NCBI GenBank assembly: GCA_029941905.1
Contig: JAPYTQ010000013.1
Span: 1-64,000 of the forward strand
From: JAHRVQ01 sp029941905
Lineage (GTDB): Bacteria; Pseudomonadota; Gammaproteobacteria; Pseudomonadales; Azotimanducaceae
Length of the DNA stretch: 64,000 bases
Direction of reading: 5' to 3'
The translations under genes were made by a program, and so were the position numbers. The notes under the pieces are model-generated. The model had not been told where the DNA came from. It saw only the letters and a program-made list of their open reading frames with translations, and made no database searches. Numbering within the stretch: the first letter of the stretch is position 1; each line of letters opens with the position of its first letter. Positions 35,972-45,041 of this stretch are shown in pieces.

Positions 35972-36874
35972 ATGAGCGTTTGGAAAGGCGTCTTGTCCGC
36001 ATTAGTGGTGATGGTTACCATCATTGCAATTTACCTGTTCTCGACGGTGCGCTCACTGGAGGTCGAGAAACTTAATGACGATCTGTATGTATTGTTTGGC
36101 ATGGGTGGCAATGTGGCTGTACTGAACACCGATGAGGGGACAGTGATTGTCGATACGATGACCTTTCAACTGCAGGGCAGTCGCATTCGGCAAGTCGCCG
36201 AAGAACTTACCGGCAAACCTGTTATCGCCATTATAAACAGTCACTACCATCTTGATCATACCCATGGAAACCCCGCTTTTGATCCGGGTGTGCGAGTGAT
36301 TTCCACGGAGAGGACACTGCACCATTTGAAACAAACAGATATGGAATTCTTCAGTGAGGCGCTGCATACACTTCCGAACGAGACATTCTCTGCATCCTAT
36401 CGACTATCATTTGGTAACAAACACTTGCAACTCCTGTCACCGGGCCGTGGTCATACCGACGGAGACCTTGTGGTGCTGTTCGAAGAAGAACAGGTAATTC
36501 ATATGGGCGACCTGTTGTTCAACGGTCATTATCCCAATATCGATCTGGAAGCCGGTGGTTCTGTCATGGAATGGACAGATAGCCTGGAGAACACGCTGCT
36601 GCTCTCCTTTAACGTCGTGATTCCAGGTCATGGACCTGTGACTGATCGTGCCGGTATTAAACAGTTCCAGCGTTTTATGACGCAGCTAAAAGATATCGGC
36701 CAGCAGTCAGCCAAAGATTCGATGTCCCTTGAATCAGTTCTGGCTACAGAGGCATTGACTGAGGATGCGACTTACGAGGAGATAAAGATGGTCGTGCCCA
36801 TTGGGCTTAATCGAGAATTTGTATTAACCCGTGCCTGGGAAGAGGCCAACGGCAAATTTACTGTCAGGCAATAA
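35972..36874 (+). CDS. MBL-fold metallo-hydrolase, membrane-anchored
   Basis: 300 residues. An N-terminal hydrophobic helix (about 5-25) anchors or exports the protein. The metallo-beta-lactamase domain has H-Y-H-L-D-H at His91-His96, G-R-G-H-T-D-G-D (third metal site), G-D-L-L-F-N-G (bridging Asp) and G-H-G-P near residues 225-228. All metal ligands of a di-zinc hydrolase are present, but fold-type alone does not give substrate. The ATG at 35972 is chosen for GGAG six bases upstream and the signal helix; the open frame begins 45 codons earlier with no such site. It lies 93 bp before the TPP enzyme on the same strand. Confidence 0.85.
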   Translation: MSVWKGVLSALVVMVTIIAIYLFSTVRSLEVEKLNDDLYVLFGMGGNVAVLNTDEGTVIVDTMTFQLQGSRIRQVAEELTGKPVIAIINSHYHLDHTHGNPAFDPGVRVISTERTLHHLKQTDMEFFSEALHTLPNETFSASYRLSFGNKHLQLLSPGRGHTDGDLVVLFEEEQVIHMGDLLFNGHYPNIDLEAGGSVMEWTDSLENTLLLSFNVVIPGHGPVTDRAGIKQFQRFMTQLKDIGQQSAKDSMSLESVLATEALTEDATYEEIKMVVPIGLNREFVLTRAWEEANGKFTVRQ

Positions 36875-36967
36875 CTCTTAGTCAGGCTGTAGCGCTATCC
36901 TAAAGTTGCAACTGTTCCTACATTTTGACATTGTGACAATCTTGTAATTTTTAAGGAGCAAAGGTGC

Positions 36968-38581
36968 ATGGCGAATCTCACAGGCGGCGACGCTGTTTAT
37001 CAAACGCTGTTGGCAGCGGGCGTTGATCATGTTTTCGGGATTGTCAGTGTGCATAATATTCCGATTTATGACGCTATCCTTCGCGGTGGAAAAATCAGGA
37101 CGATTGATGTTCGCCACGAGCAGGGTGCCCTCCATGCCGCTGACGGTTACTCACGCGCAACCGGTAAACTTGGGGTCGCGATAACCAGTACCGGACCCGG
37201 CGCTGCCAATGGTATGACGGGTTTGTTCGAAGCCGGTTTCTCCTCTTCCCGGGTCCTGATGATTACCGGACAAACTGAAACGGGACACTATGGCAAAGGC
37301 AAGGGTGTTCTGCATGAGGCAGAAAACCAGTTGGCCATGCTACGCTCAGTCACACGGGTAACAGAGAGTCCCCGACGGGTCACAGAGATTCCAGAGCTCC
37401 TGGGCCGGGTTATACGGGATATCATGACCGGCAGACCCCAGCCCGGCGCTATCGAAATCCCTGTAGATCTACAGTATGCACAAGCAGATTTCGATATAGA
37501 GGCGTCGATTAGCGGTGATCTTGTGACACCGGATTCTTCCAGCATATCCCAAGCTGCCTCAGTCATAGCAGATTCAAAGAAACGGGTGATTTTGGCCGGT
37601 GGTGGCGTGATCAGGTCCGAAGCTACTGAGGAACTTATTAAACTCGCTGAAGCCCTGGATGCACCTGTTTATACAACTGTTAATGGCAGGGGCGCGATCC
37701 CGGAAGATCATCCTCTGTCTATGGGGACATTTTTACTACCCGCCGCAGCCGAGGTCGCCAAAGGGGATCTGATGATAGCCGTAGGCACCCGTTTTCAGGG
37801 AGGATCCACTGCGAATTTCTCATTTCAGCCGCCTGCAAAGCTTATTCATATTGATGCCGACAACCATATGTTGAACCTGAATTACGCCGCGGACGTTGCC
37901 GTGGTCGGCGATGCCAGGTCGTCTTTGTCTGCGATATGTGATCACATGAATGCAGAGGCGGGAGATTCGGACTTCAAGGCAACGCTTGAGCAAAGCGCCA
38001 AAGACGCACGGGCGGCAGTTCGAGAGCGCATGGGACCGGATTTTGAACTAATCATGGACTGCATCAGAGACAACCTGCCTCGACTGGGTAATATCGTCAG
38101 GGATGCAACCATTCCAGCTTACGTCTGGGGAAATACCCTGATTCCCATTTTTGAACCTCGCACGTCAATTCATTCGACATCTGCCGCGATCGGACCGGGA
38201 TTGCCGCTGGCAATTGGAGCAAGCCTGGGTAGCGGCGAGAAATCTGTGGTAATCCAGGGTGATGGCGGTTTCATGCTGAATATCGCGGAACTGGCAACAG
38301 CCGCACAATACTCGGTTCCCGTTGTCATTTGCGTATTCAACGACAAGGGCTATGGTGTGCTGAGGCGAATTCAGTCATCAAGGTTTGAAGGCAGAAACAC
38401 CGGCGTTAACCTGTCCACCCCTGATTTCGCAAAGGTTGCCCAAGGCATGGGAATCAAGGGGGTTTCTGTACAGGGTTCTGATGGATTCGAGACCGCGTTT
38501 AAAGAAGCCATGGCTCATGAGGGACCTGTGTTACTGGATATTGACCAGTCGACGCTGCAATCCATGAAGCTGCCTTTTTAA
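36968..38581 (+). CDS. thiamine-pyrophosphate enzyme (acetolactate synthase/benzoylformate decarboxylase superfamily)
   Basis: 537 residues with three domains: PYR (1-170) with catalytic Glu51 in R-H-E-Q-G-A, a central Rossmann-like domain (about 190-320), and the PP domain with the TPP/Mg motif G-D-G-G-F-M-L-N starting at residue 431 and N-D-K-G-Y-G near 459-464. Such enzymes decarboxylate or ligate 2-keto acids, and some act on oxalyl-CoA or 2-hydroxyacyl-CoA. The FAD-binding segment expected of acetolactate synthase is not obvious. No small regulatory subunit follows; a transporter gene does, 14 bp downstream, pointing to uptake and breakdown of a keto or hydroxy acid rather than branched-chain synthesis. 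AAGGAG before the ATG. Confidence 0.9.
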   Translation: MANLTGGDAVYQTLLAAGVDHVFGIVSVHNIPIYDAILRGGKIRTIDVRHEQGALHAADGYSRATGKLGVAITSTGPGAANGMTGLFEAGFSSSRVLMITGQTETGHYGKGKGVLHEAENQLAMLRSVTRVTESPRRVTEIPELLGRVIRDIMTGRPQPGAIEIPVDLQYAQADFDIEASISGDLVTPDSSSISQAASVIADSKKRVILAGGGVIRSEATEELIKLAEALDAPVYTTVNGRGAIPEDHPLSMGTFLLPAAAEVAKGDLMIAVGTRFQGGSTANFSFQPPAKLIHIDADNHMLNLNYAADVAVVGDARSSLSAICDHMNAEAGDSDFKATLEQSAKDARAAVRERMGPDFELIMDCIRDNLPRLGNIVRDATIPAYVWGNTLIPIFEPRTSIHSTSAAIGPGLPLAIGASLGSGEKSVVIQGDGGFMLNIAELATAAQYSVPVVICVFNDKGYGVLRRIQSSRFEGRNTGVNLSTPDFAKVAQGMGIKGVSVQGSDGFETAFKEAMAHEGPVLLDIDQSTLQSMKLPF

Positions 38582-38595
38582 AGCGGGCTGTCGAT

Positions 38596-40047
38596 ATGAC
38601 ATCACTGAAATTGAGCTTTAATCTGAAGCTAGCTTTTGGCATCGGGCAGGCTGCAGAAGGCCTTAAGAACGCGGCATTCGGAACATTCCTTATTTTCTAC
38701 TATAACCAGGTGCTTGGCATGTCCGGCGCTCTGGCAGGAACAGCGGTTGGGCTCGCCGTCATTGTTGATGCCTTTACGGACCCGTTGGCTGGATCCCTCT
38801 CGGACAACTGGCGCTCAAGGTTCGGCAGAAGACACCCCTTCATGTACGCCTCGATAATACCCCTGTCGGTATCGTTTTACTTTTTGTTCAATCCCCTGGT
38901 GACTTCCGAATTTGCGTTGTTTATCTGGCTGGTTATTTTTACCAATGCAACCCGAACCGCCATGTCGCTGTATCACGTGCCACATATCGCGCTGGGTGCT
39001 GAGATGACAGAGGACTACGACGAACGTTCGAAACTCGTTGGCTACCGTATGTTCTTCAGCTACGTTGGCGTGTTGTTTGTCTTCGTCGCGGGATTCGGCT
39101 TCTTTTTTGTACCCACCGAGGAATTCAGAAACGGGCAACTCAACGCAGAGGCTTATCCACCCTTTGCGCTGTTGTTGGCAGTACTCATCGCCATCACCAT
39201 TTTCTGGAGCGCCTGGGGAACACGTTCAATCATTCCATTTCTGCCTAAGGTGCCGGAACAACCTAAAATTTCTCTGGCCGGGGTCCTGGTTCGGGTAGTC
39301 AAAGACCTGTTTGTGGCCATGAGCAGCCGCTCTTTTCGCTGGCTGTTTTCCGGGGTTCTCATCGTTTTCATCATGGTCGGTGTCAACGGCGCACTTGACC
39401 TGTACATCTTCACCTATTTTTGGGAACTCGAACGAGCCACGGTGCTGATGGTTATCATCTCTTACCCCATCGGCGTGTTGGTCGGTGCGTTCTTTGCACC
39501 ATTTATCTTCGCCCGCTGGGGTAAAAAAGCCGGTCTGCTTTTTGGCGCTATCTCCTGGCCCTTCTGGCAAACATTGCCGATTGCATTGCGCCTGACCGGT
39601 TACTTCCCAGAAAATAGCGATGATCTGCTGGTTCCACTCCTGGTCGGCATGAAACTGATACAAGGTGCCTGTACTGTTCAGGCAAATATCGCATTTGGCT
39701 CCATGGTTGCAGATATTGTCGATGAACATGAGTACGAACATGGTAAGCGCCAGGAAGGCATTTTCTTTGCTGCGAGTTCTTTCTCAGCCAAGGCGACGTC
39801 CGGGGTTGGTAACATCATTGCCGGATTCGCGCTGGATATTATCAATTGGCCGAGAGGCGCTCATATCAAAACCGCCGCCGATGTGCCCCCCGAAACAATC
39901 GTTAGCCTGGGTATGATTTACGGTCCGCTGGTTGCCAGTTTCGGGTTCCTATCGATATGGTGTTATACGCACCACAAGCTGACCCGGGAGCGGCATGAGG
40001 AGATACTTGAGGTACTGGCCACCAGACGAGCTGAATCATCAGGTTAG
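38596..40047 (+). CDS. GPH-family (MelB-like) cation symporter
   Basis: 483 residues with twelve predicted membrane helices of the MFS superfamily, in the glycoside-pentoside-hexuronide:cation branch. Near residues 57-78 the loop D-P-L-A-G-S-L-S-D followed by G-R-R-H-P-F-M is the hallmark of that branch. GPH carriers bring in sugars, uronates, sulfonates or other small polar solutes with Na+ or H+. The transporter is co-transcribed with the TPP enzyme 14 bp upstream, so its substrate is likely a precursor of the TPP enzyme substrate. The C-terminal helix is followed by a short charged cytoplasmic tail. Confidence 0.9.
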   Translation: MTSLKLSFNLKLAFGIGQAAEGLKNAAFGTFLIFYYNQVLGMSGALAGTAVGLAVIVDAFTDPLAGSLSDNWRSRFGRRHPFMYASIIPLSVSFYFLFNPLVTSEFALFIWLVIFTNATRTAMSLYHVPHIALGAEMTEDYDERSKLVGYRMFFSYVGVLFVFVAGFGFFFVPTEEFRNGQLNAEAYPPFALLLAVLIAITIFWSAWGTRSIIPFLPKVPEQPKISLAGVLVRVVKDLFVAMSSRSFRWLFSGVLIVFIMVGVNGALDLYIFTYFWELERATVLMVIISYPIGVLVGAFFAPFIFARWGKKAGLLFGAISWPFWQTLPIALRLTGYFPENSDDLLVPLLVGMKLIQGACTVQANIAFGSMVADIVDEHEYEHGKRQEGIFFAASSFSAKATSGVGNIIAGFALDIINWPRGAHIKTAADVPPETIVSLGMIYGPLVASFGFLSIWCYTHHKLTRERHEEILEVLATRRAESSG

Positions 40048-40064
40048 TGTGAGCGAAACGTCGG

Positions 40065-40964
40065 TCAACTTGGGAAAGGGTTTTGGTCGGTTGGTGTAGA
40101 CTCTCTTACCGCACCCGCGAGGTACTCCTGGAGCGTTCGTGGTTTTCGACGCAACACATCTTCGACGATATCAGAATTCACATTTCCCATGCCTTCATTA
40201 AAAGCACGATTGAACTGCAGCAGGATTTGAATATGCCAGTCCGGCATACCCGACTTTTTCAAGCCGGATTCCACATCGATATACTGTTGAGGTTGAAATG
40301 TCACCGATTGACCCAGAATTTCGCCTAACATCCTGGCGATCTCAGCATAGCTATGAGCTGTTGAACCACACAATGTCACTGATTCACCGACCAGATGATT
40401 TCTGTTTGTCAGCAGGTGAGCCGAGACTGAAGCAATATCCGCTACATCAATCATATTGATAGGATGTTCTGTAACCGCCGACCGAATCACACCGGTCGCT
40501 CTTGCGCTGTTTGTTAAAAAGCTGAGATTCTGCATGAAAAACAGGGGACGCAAGAACGTATAAGACAATCCGGACGCCTTGATTTCCGCTTCCGTTTGCG
40601 CGTGCCAACGGCCACTGTCGATGGTTGAATCCAAAGACGTACCAAGGCCAGATATTTTGACCAGATAAACATCCCCTTGACTTTTTGCTGCGTGGACCAG
40701 GTTACCCTGAAGTTCACATTGTTGAGGATGGACCGGGGAGACAAGCAAAGCAGCAGTAACATCCTGCATGGCTAACTTCAGGCAATTTCTATCCCCCAGA
40801 TCACCTTCAACATACTCCACACTCTTACCGAAAATCCGCCTGGCTTTTGCCATGTCTCTAACCAGCACCCTCGGTTTTATCTCCAGGTGCCTGGTAAGTT
40901 CCCTCACGACATCCCGACCGATACGTCCAGTTGCGCCGGTAACTAATATCTGTGACACCATCAT
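40065..40964 (-). CDS. NmrA-like/atypical SDR NAD(P)-binding protein
   Basis: 299 residues with an N-terminal Rossmann motif G-A-T-G-R-I-G (G-x-x-G-x-x-G) and V-L-V-R-D-x-A-K-A-R that fits NADPH preference, followed by an Asp in G-D-L-G-D. The usual YxxxK pair of classical SDRs is absent, as in NmrA/HSCARG-type redox-sensing or quinone-reductase members. The ATG at 40964 gives MMVSQILVTGATG and is preceded by AGGA; the longer frame adds 11 residues and starts at 40997 with GTG or similar. It lies 101 bp after the monooxygenase on the same strand, separated by the repeat hairpin. Confidence 0.85.
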   Translation of the reverse strand: MMVSQILVTGATGRIGRDVVRELTRHLEIKPRVLVRDMAKARRIFGKSVEYVEGDLGDRNCLKLAMQDVTAALLVSPVHPQQCELQGNLVHAAKSQGDVYLVKISGLGTSLDSTIDSGRWHAQTEAEIKASGLSYTFLRPLFFMQNLSFLTNSARATGVIRSAVTEHPINMIDVADIASVSAHLLTNRNHLVGESVTLCGSTAHSYAEIARMLGEILGQSVTFQPQQYIDVESGLKKSGMPDWHIQILLQFNRAFNEGMGNVNSDIVEDVLRRKPRTLQEYLAGAVRESTPTDQNPFPS

Positions 40965-41004
40965 CTCGTCCTGAACAATCTGAAACAATCTGGTCAAACA
41001 ATCT

Positions 41005-41057
41005 GGGACAGTTTACTTATCTCCCCGGAACAAGCAGGCATATCAGTAAACTGTCCC
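41005..41057. repeat. inverted pair of the GGGACAGTTTACTTA-type repeat
   Basis: GGGACAGTTTACT (41005-41017) and its exact reverse complement (41045-41057) flank 27 bp between two minus-strand genes. The pair would form a 13-bp stem. The same sequence is at 12606-12654 and 13668-13685. Could act as a transcript-end hairpin or be a non-autonomous mobile repeat. Confidence 0.7.
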
Positions 41058-41065
41058 GGGAATAT

Positions 41066-42931
41066 CTATGGGACATCGGAAGGGTGGTCGAATAGGTAGG
41101 GCTCGAGTGTTCTTTGTGCTTCGACGCGATATTTATGCCACTGGCCTCCACCGTAGTAAGCCAGGCTGCCGGGCTCCGCGTCTCCATGTCCATTGTAGTA
41201 GGATATACAATCCCGCAGCGGGCGGGTAATGGTATCAGCAACCGTGCAGTGTTTAGCATACTCGTTTTCAGGTTCCTTTCTGACATCGACAATCTCGGCA
41301 CCCCGGTCCCGCATTGTTTTCAACATCCATATAATGTAGTCGCCGTGCTCCTCAATGGCATTGGTGAAATTAAAGCTGCCACCACCACCCTGGGGGCCGG
41401 AGACGATAAACAAATTTGGAAAGCCATTGCTGTGAAGGCCAAGAAACGTCTTGGTTCCCTCAGACTGCCACTTTTGATGCAGGGATTGCCCGTCACGACC
41501 CACGATCATGTTAAATGTTGATGTCGCCATCCACTGGAATCCCGTTGCGTAAATCAGCACGTCAAGAGGATACTCAGTACCTTCATGGACAACGCCAGTC
41601 TCGCTTATCTTGCTGACGCCTCGAGGTGCAGTGTCTACCAGTGTCACATGTGGTTTGTTAAACGCGGGCAGATATTCATCGTGAAATGTCGGTCGTTTGC
41701 AGCCATAGGGGTAGTATGGTTTCAAGGCTGCAGCGGTTTTTGGATCCTCGACTATGGCGTCAACCCTGGCACGGATTTGTTCCATAATGCGAAAATTGGT
41801 TTCCAGCTGTTTCTGAATCAGCTCCTCTGGCGACAGGGGGCTGGCGTGCACTTTTCGCACTTTGAAGTCGTCGACTTTACCCGCCAGATAGTCGTCGTTC
41901 GCCTTCATCGCTGTTCGGCCCGCTGAAATTTTCGCAAACCTGGCCCGTCTGGCCTTGGCCCAACCGGGCTCCCGGGCCCAGGTCTCAATTTCCTCTTGCG
42001 TTGTTGCGCGCTGATCACGAACATCGATGGACGAAGGCGTACGTTGAAAGACGTACAGCTCTTTGACAAACTTGGTGAGTTCAGGAATTGCCTGTACCGC
42101 CGTCGCCCCGGTACCAATAATACCGACGGTTTTATCTTTTAGATCGATGTTGTAGTCCCATCGGGATGTGTGGAATGCGTCACCCTTAAAGGTTTCCATT
42201 CCCTCAATTCGGGCCAGCTTTGGCGTCGTCAATATTCCATTTGCGAGGACCACGAACCTTGCACGCATCTTGTCGCCACGATCCGTCAGCACTGTCCATC
42301 GTCCGGCTTTCTCATCCCATCGCGTTTCTTCAACAGTCGTATGAAAGAGGCAGTGGTCATAGAAGTCGAATTTCTCTGCCATGTTCTGACAATACTCCAT
42401 GATTTCGAAACCGGCAGCGAATTTCATCGACGGAATGTAGCCCATCTCTTCGAGTAACGGCAGGTAACTGTATGCCTCTACGTCACAGGCTATTCCAGGA
42501 TATCGATTCCAGTACCAGGTACCGCCGACGTCACCGCCTTTCTCACAGAATCGCACGTCATTAAACCCCGCTTCGCGAAGTTTGTACCACAGCAACAATC
42601 CGGCAAAACCTGCACCTACTACAAGAATTTCACACTCATCAGTGAGGGCGTCCCTTTGCACGGGGTCCGCTGAGTACACATCTTCCAGATATTTACTGAA
42701 CTCGCCTTCCATGGCCATATAGTCGGCTGCGCCTCTCCTTGCTTCTTTGAACTCGCGATATTTTGCTTGTTCTTCCGCATTGAAAACCGCTCCCGGAGGC
42801 GCGGGTGGCAGGGTCTTTAACGACTCATCTGCCACAATTGAATAACCCTTGCCAGCAATTTTATCGGTTGCCTTCGAGGCGCGGGTGTTGAAGATTTTTA
42901 GCCCACTCGCTGGGTCTATTTGGATCGGCAT
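41066..42931 (-). CDS. flavin-dependent Baeyer-Villiger-type monooxygenase
   Basis: 621 residues from ATG 42931 (MPIQID), preceded by GGAG. FAD motif G-A-G-F-A-G at 106-111, G-G-T-W-Y-W-N-R-Y-P-G near 136-146, the Baeyer-Villiger fingerprint F-x-G-x-x-x-H-x-x-x-W-D at 248-259, and NADPH motif G-T-G-A-T-A at 273-278. An N-terminal extension of about 95 residues precedes the FAD domain, as in cyclododecanone/steroid/phenylacetone-type enzymes. Expected reaction: NADPH and O2-dependent insertion of oxygen next to a ketone, giving an ester or lactone. Fits a pathway opening cyclic ketones made by P450 or dehydrogenases. The upstream extension to 43162 lacks homologous character. Confidence 0.92.
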   Translation of the reverse strand: MPIQIDPASGLKIFNTRASKATDKIAGKGYSIVADESLKTLPPAPPGAVFNAEEQAKYREFKEARRGAADYMAMEGEFSKYLEDVYSADPVQRDALTDECEILVVGAGFAGLLLWYKLREAGFNDVRFCEKGGDVGGTWYWNRYPGIACDVEAYSYLPLLEEMGYIPSMKFAAGFEIMEYCQNMAEKFDFYDHCLFHTTVEETRWDEKAGRWTVLTDRGDKMRARFVVLANGILTTPKLARIEGMETFKGDAFHTSRWDYNIDLKDKTVGIIGTGATAVQAIPELTKFVKELYVFQRTPSSIDVRDQRATTQEEIETWAREPGWAKARRARFAKISAGRTAMKANDDYLAGKVDDFKVRKVHASPLSPEELIQKQLETNFRIMEQIRARVDAIVEDPKTAAALKPYYPYGCKRPTFHDEYLPAFNKPHVTLVDTAPRGVSKISETGVVHEGTEYPLDVLIYATGFQWMATSTFNMIVGRDGQSLHQKWQSEGTKTFLGLHSNGFPNLFIVSGPQGGGGSFNFTNAIEEHGDYIIWMLKTMRDRGAEIVDVRKEPENEYAKHCTVADTITRPLRDCISYYNGHGDAEPGSLAYYGGGQWHKYRVEAQRTLEPYLFDHPSDVP

Positions 42932-43105
42932 GGCTTGATTCTCCAATTTCTTCTGTTCGAGGACCTGGGCCCCCGGAGTAGTTTTCGTCGTTATGGTAAC
43001 CAAAATAATCTTAGATGTAACCTCACCCCTCCTGTTTGAACTCGCACAGGTCGCTTGGAAGCAGTTGAATCTGGACCTCGATCGCGTAGTATTGCGAATC
43101 TGATC

Positions 43106-43128
43106 TAGTAGTCCTTCAAGGACTACTA
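43106..43128. promoter_or_regulatory. perfect 23-bp dyad, operator-like
   Basis: TAGTAGTCCTT, one central base, AAGGACTACTA. Both 11-bp arms match exactly. It lies 25 bp before the ATG of the secreted protein and 175 bp from the Baeyer-Villiger monooxygenase start in the divergent region. A one-base spacer is too tight for an RNA hairpin, so a protein-binding operator (for example TetR-type) is more likely. No regulator gene is adjacent. Confidence 0.5.
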
Positions 43129-43153
43129 ACCTCATGAAGCCAAGGATAGAACC

Positions 43154-44077
43154 ATGGATCACCCAGGCACGAGATTGTGCACCACACTACTGTTCGTACT
43201 CGCTGTAGCGAGCAATAGCCCAGTAAGCCATAGCGCGGCGAGTGAATCTGAAACAGAACACGCGACACGGATCGACAGTGTTGCAACCTACATTGATCGC
43301 AGCTATGGATTTTCAATCAAACTGGCAAGGGATTTCCATCTCTCCAGTGAAGAACAGGACGTGCTCTTTTTCCGGTCCCGGGAACGCAAAGGTACCGTGA
43401 TCATCAGACCCAGACCAGGTTTATCGGTGTCCTCGATCCAGGCAGCAATGCGCAACGGATTCGATTCTGAAGCGATCAAGCTGACGCCCACCGGCCCCCC
43501 TGTCACCCTCAACCTCAGCAACGGTCAGGGACTTTCCAGAGAAGTGGTCGGCACGATCAATGGTGTTGAAGTACAAGGTACACTTGCCGGGGTTATTGGG
43601 GGTAATCAGCAGGGCTATATGATCCTGGTCGGGACTATCAAAGGAAGCTGGGTAGGTTTCAAAACAAGCGCCCTGGCCATGTTAAACAGCCTGACCATCA
43701 GACCTGTCGAATTCGGATACGCACACGAGCGATGGCAGAAACGCCTGCAGGGTTATCGGCTCGTCTTTGTGCAGGGCTATGGTAGTTATATCTGGGGGGG
43801 TGCCCAGGTTTCCGAGTATCACTTTTGCAGTGACGGCACCTTCAGGCAACGGACGGATACGACAAACACCTACAGCACGGGTTTGCGGCGATCAACCTAC
43901 GGCACCACCAGCAAGGGCAAGGGTACCTGGGGAATTCAGCTGGTGCAGAATGACCCATATTTGAAAATAGTGACTAAAAATGGCTCACAAGCAACTTTTC
44001 CTGTCGCCGACAGGGAAGGTTACATTTTTCTCGGAGATATACCTTACCAACTTGCACAAAATCAACTCTGCCAATAG
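43154..44077 (+). CDS. secreted protein of unknown function
   Basis: 307 residues. A signal peptide covers about residues 1-28 (hydrophobic L-L-F-V-L-A-V-A then S-H-S-A-A-S). The middle domain (60-190) resembles small exported stress-response proteins, with F-S-I-K-L and strand-rich G-x-V-I-I. The C-terminal part (196-305) has L-Q-G-Y-R-L-V-F-V, a Tyr/Gly/Ser-rich stretch, F-C-S-D-G-T-F and K-G-T-W-G-I, a lipocalin-like barrel pattern seen in many exported proteins of unknown role. AGGA precedes the ATG. The 23-bp dyad upstream suggests regulation. It ends 13 bp from the convergent dehydratase. Confidence 0.75.
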   Translation: MDHPGTRLCTTLLFVLAVASNSPVSHSAASESETEHATRIDSVATYIDRSYGFSIKLARDFHLSSEEQDVLFFRSRERKGTVIIRPRPGLSVSSIQAAMRNGFDSEAIKLTPTGPPVTLNLSNGQGLSREVVGTINGVEVQGTLAGVIGGNQQGYMILVGTIKGSWVGFKTSALAMLNSLTIRPVEFGYAHERWQKRLQGYRLVFVQGYGSYIWGGAQVSEYHFCSDGTFRQRTDTTNTYSTGLRRSTYGTTSKGKGTWGIQLVQNDPYLKIVTKNGSQATFPVADREGYIFLGDIPYQLAQNQLCQ

Positions 44078-44090
44078 CTCATTCTGGGAT

Positions 44091-44915
44091 TCAGGTTCCC
44101 CTCGGCCGGAAAATTGTATGGTGGCGAATAGTCGCAAGTTCGCCCATATCATCGCTGACGATTCCATCAAGTACCTGGTACCAGTGATCATTCCGATCAT
44201 AAGCATCAACGATTTGGGCACCCACTGTAATCATATGATCCGACCTTGCCTCACGCCGGTGCTGGATTTGGCTGCGTACGTGAATCGTAGGGCCATAGGT
44301 AAAATTGTGACGCGTCAACGGTGCCATCCGTGCCGCAAGAAAGTAGGGATGCACAAAACCAGGCTCGACCTTCGTCTGCAAATAGCGCTCCGTTGTTAAA
44401 CCAAGATCCTCGTCGACCATATTTCTGGCCGCGTCGGCACTGACAAAAACAGCCAGTGGACGTAGTGGCTGCCAAAGAGGCACATGCTCAAGATCATAAC
44501 CCGGTAACAGGTCGAGTGCGTCTAACCCAGGTGATGATACAGGCGGCTTAAGATCGCCAAGCCATGGCGCCTCATCCAGACCTGCGGTGCCATCCAGCAC
44601 GACTCTTTCGTCACCTTCATTACCCGCTCTGCAGGTAACAGCCCAGGTTTTACCATCTCGTTTGACGACGGTTCGCAGGGCGTCCCCCGCATAGAGCGGT
44701 CGCTTTAAACTGTAATCAACCCAGCCCCTGTCAAGCCATTGTTCGCCAAGAGCGCGGGCAATAGTTGCCGCAGCCCAACCATAGGTTCTTACACCAGCGA
44801 CTAACGCGCCTGCATATCCAGCCGCATCAGCACCTGCCGCGTCGTGTATGGGATTAGGCACACCCTTCGGTGGAGGGTCAGCGGTGGCGACCACAGTATC
44901 AACAAACTGATCCAA
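44091..44915 (-). CDS. MaoC/FAS1-type double hot-dog dehydratase
   Basis: About 274 residues. A double hot-dog layout: N-terminal N-P-I-H-D and G-Y-A-G-A-L-V-A-G-V-R-T-Y near residues 22-46, then a second half with G-P-T-I-H-V-R-S-Q-I-Q. It should hydrate enoyl-CoA or dehydrate hydroxyacyl-CoA. The first codon in this frame is TTG at 44915, and a stop (TAA) lies five codons upstream, so the start is uncertain. In another frame, 44995 downward, an ATG-led stretch (M-Q-A-W-L-F-F-T-P) runs up to this point, so a one-base shift near 44920 may have separated the true N-terminus. Convergent with the secreted protein, divergent from the LLM gene. Confidence 0.75.
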   Translation of the reverse strand: MDQFVDTVVATADPPPKGVPNPIHDAAGADAAGYAGALVAGVRTYGWAAATIARALGEQWLDRGWVDYSLKRPLYAGDALRTVVKRDGKTWAVTCRAGNEGDERVVLDGTAGLDEAPWLGDLKPPVSSPGLDALDLLPGYDLEHVPLWQPLRPLAVFVSADAARNMVDEDLGLTTERYLQTKVEPGFVHPYFLAARMAPLTRHNFTYGPTIHVRSQIQHRREARSDHMITVGAQIVDAYDRNDHWYQVLDGIVSDDMGELATIRHHTIFRPRGT

Positions 44916-45041
44916 GAATTTACCCCAATCTTATCCAATGAAAGATTCTTCAGTTCTGGCGTAAAAAATAACCAGGCTTGCATGATATCCTCCACTTATC
45001 CTATAACAAAGACAATTAACCCGGAACCAGAGGTAGCTGAA

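Noticed and set aside
39226..39741. Minus-strand open frame of 171 codons
   Set aside because: Antisense shadow of the transporter gene.
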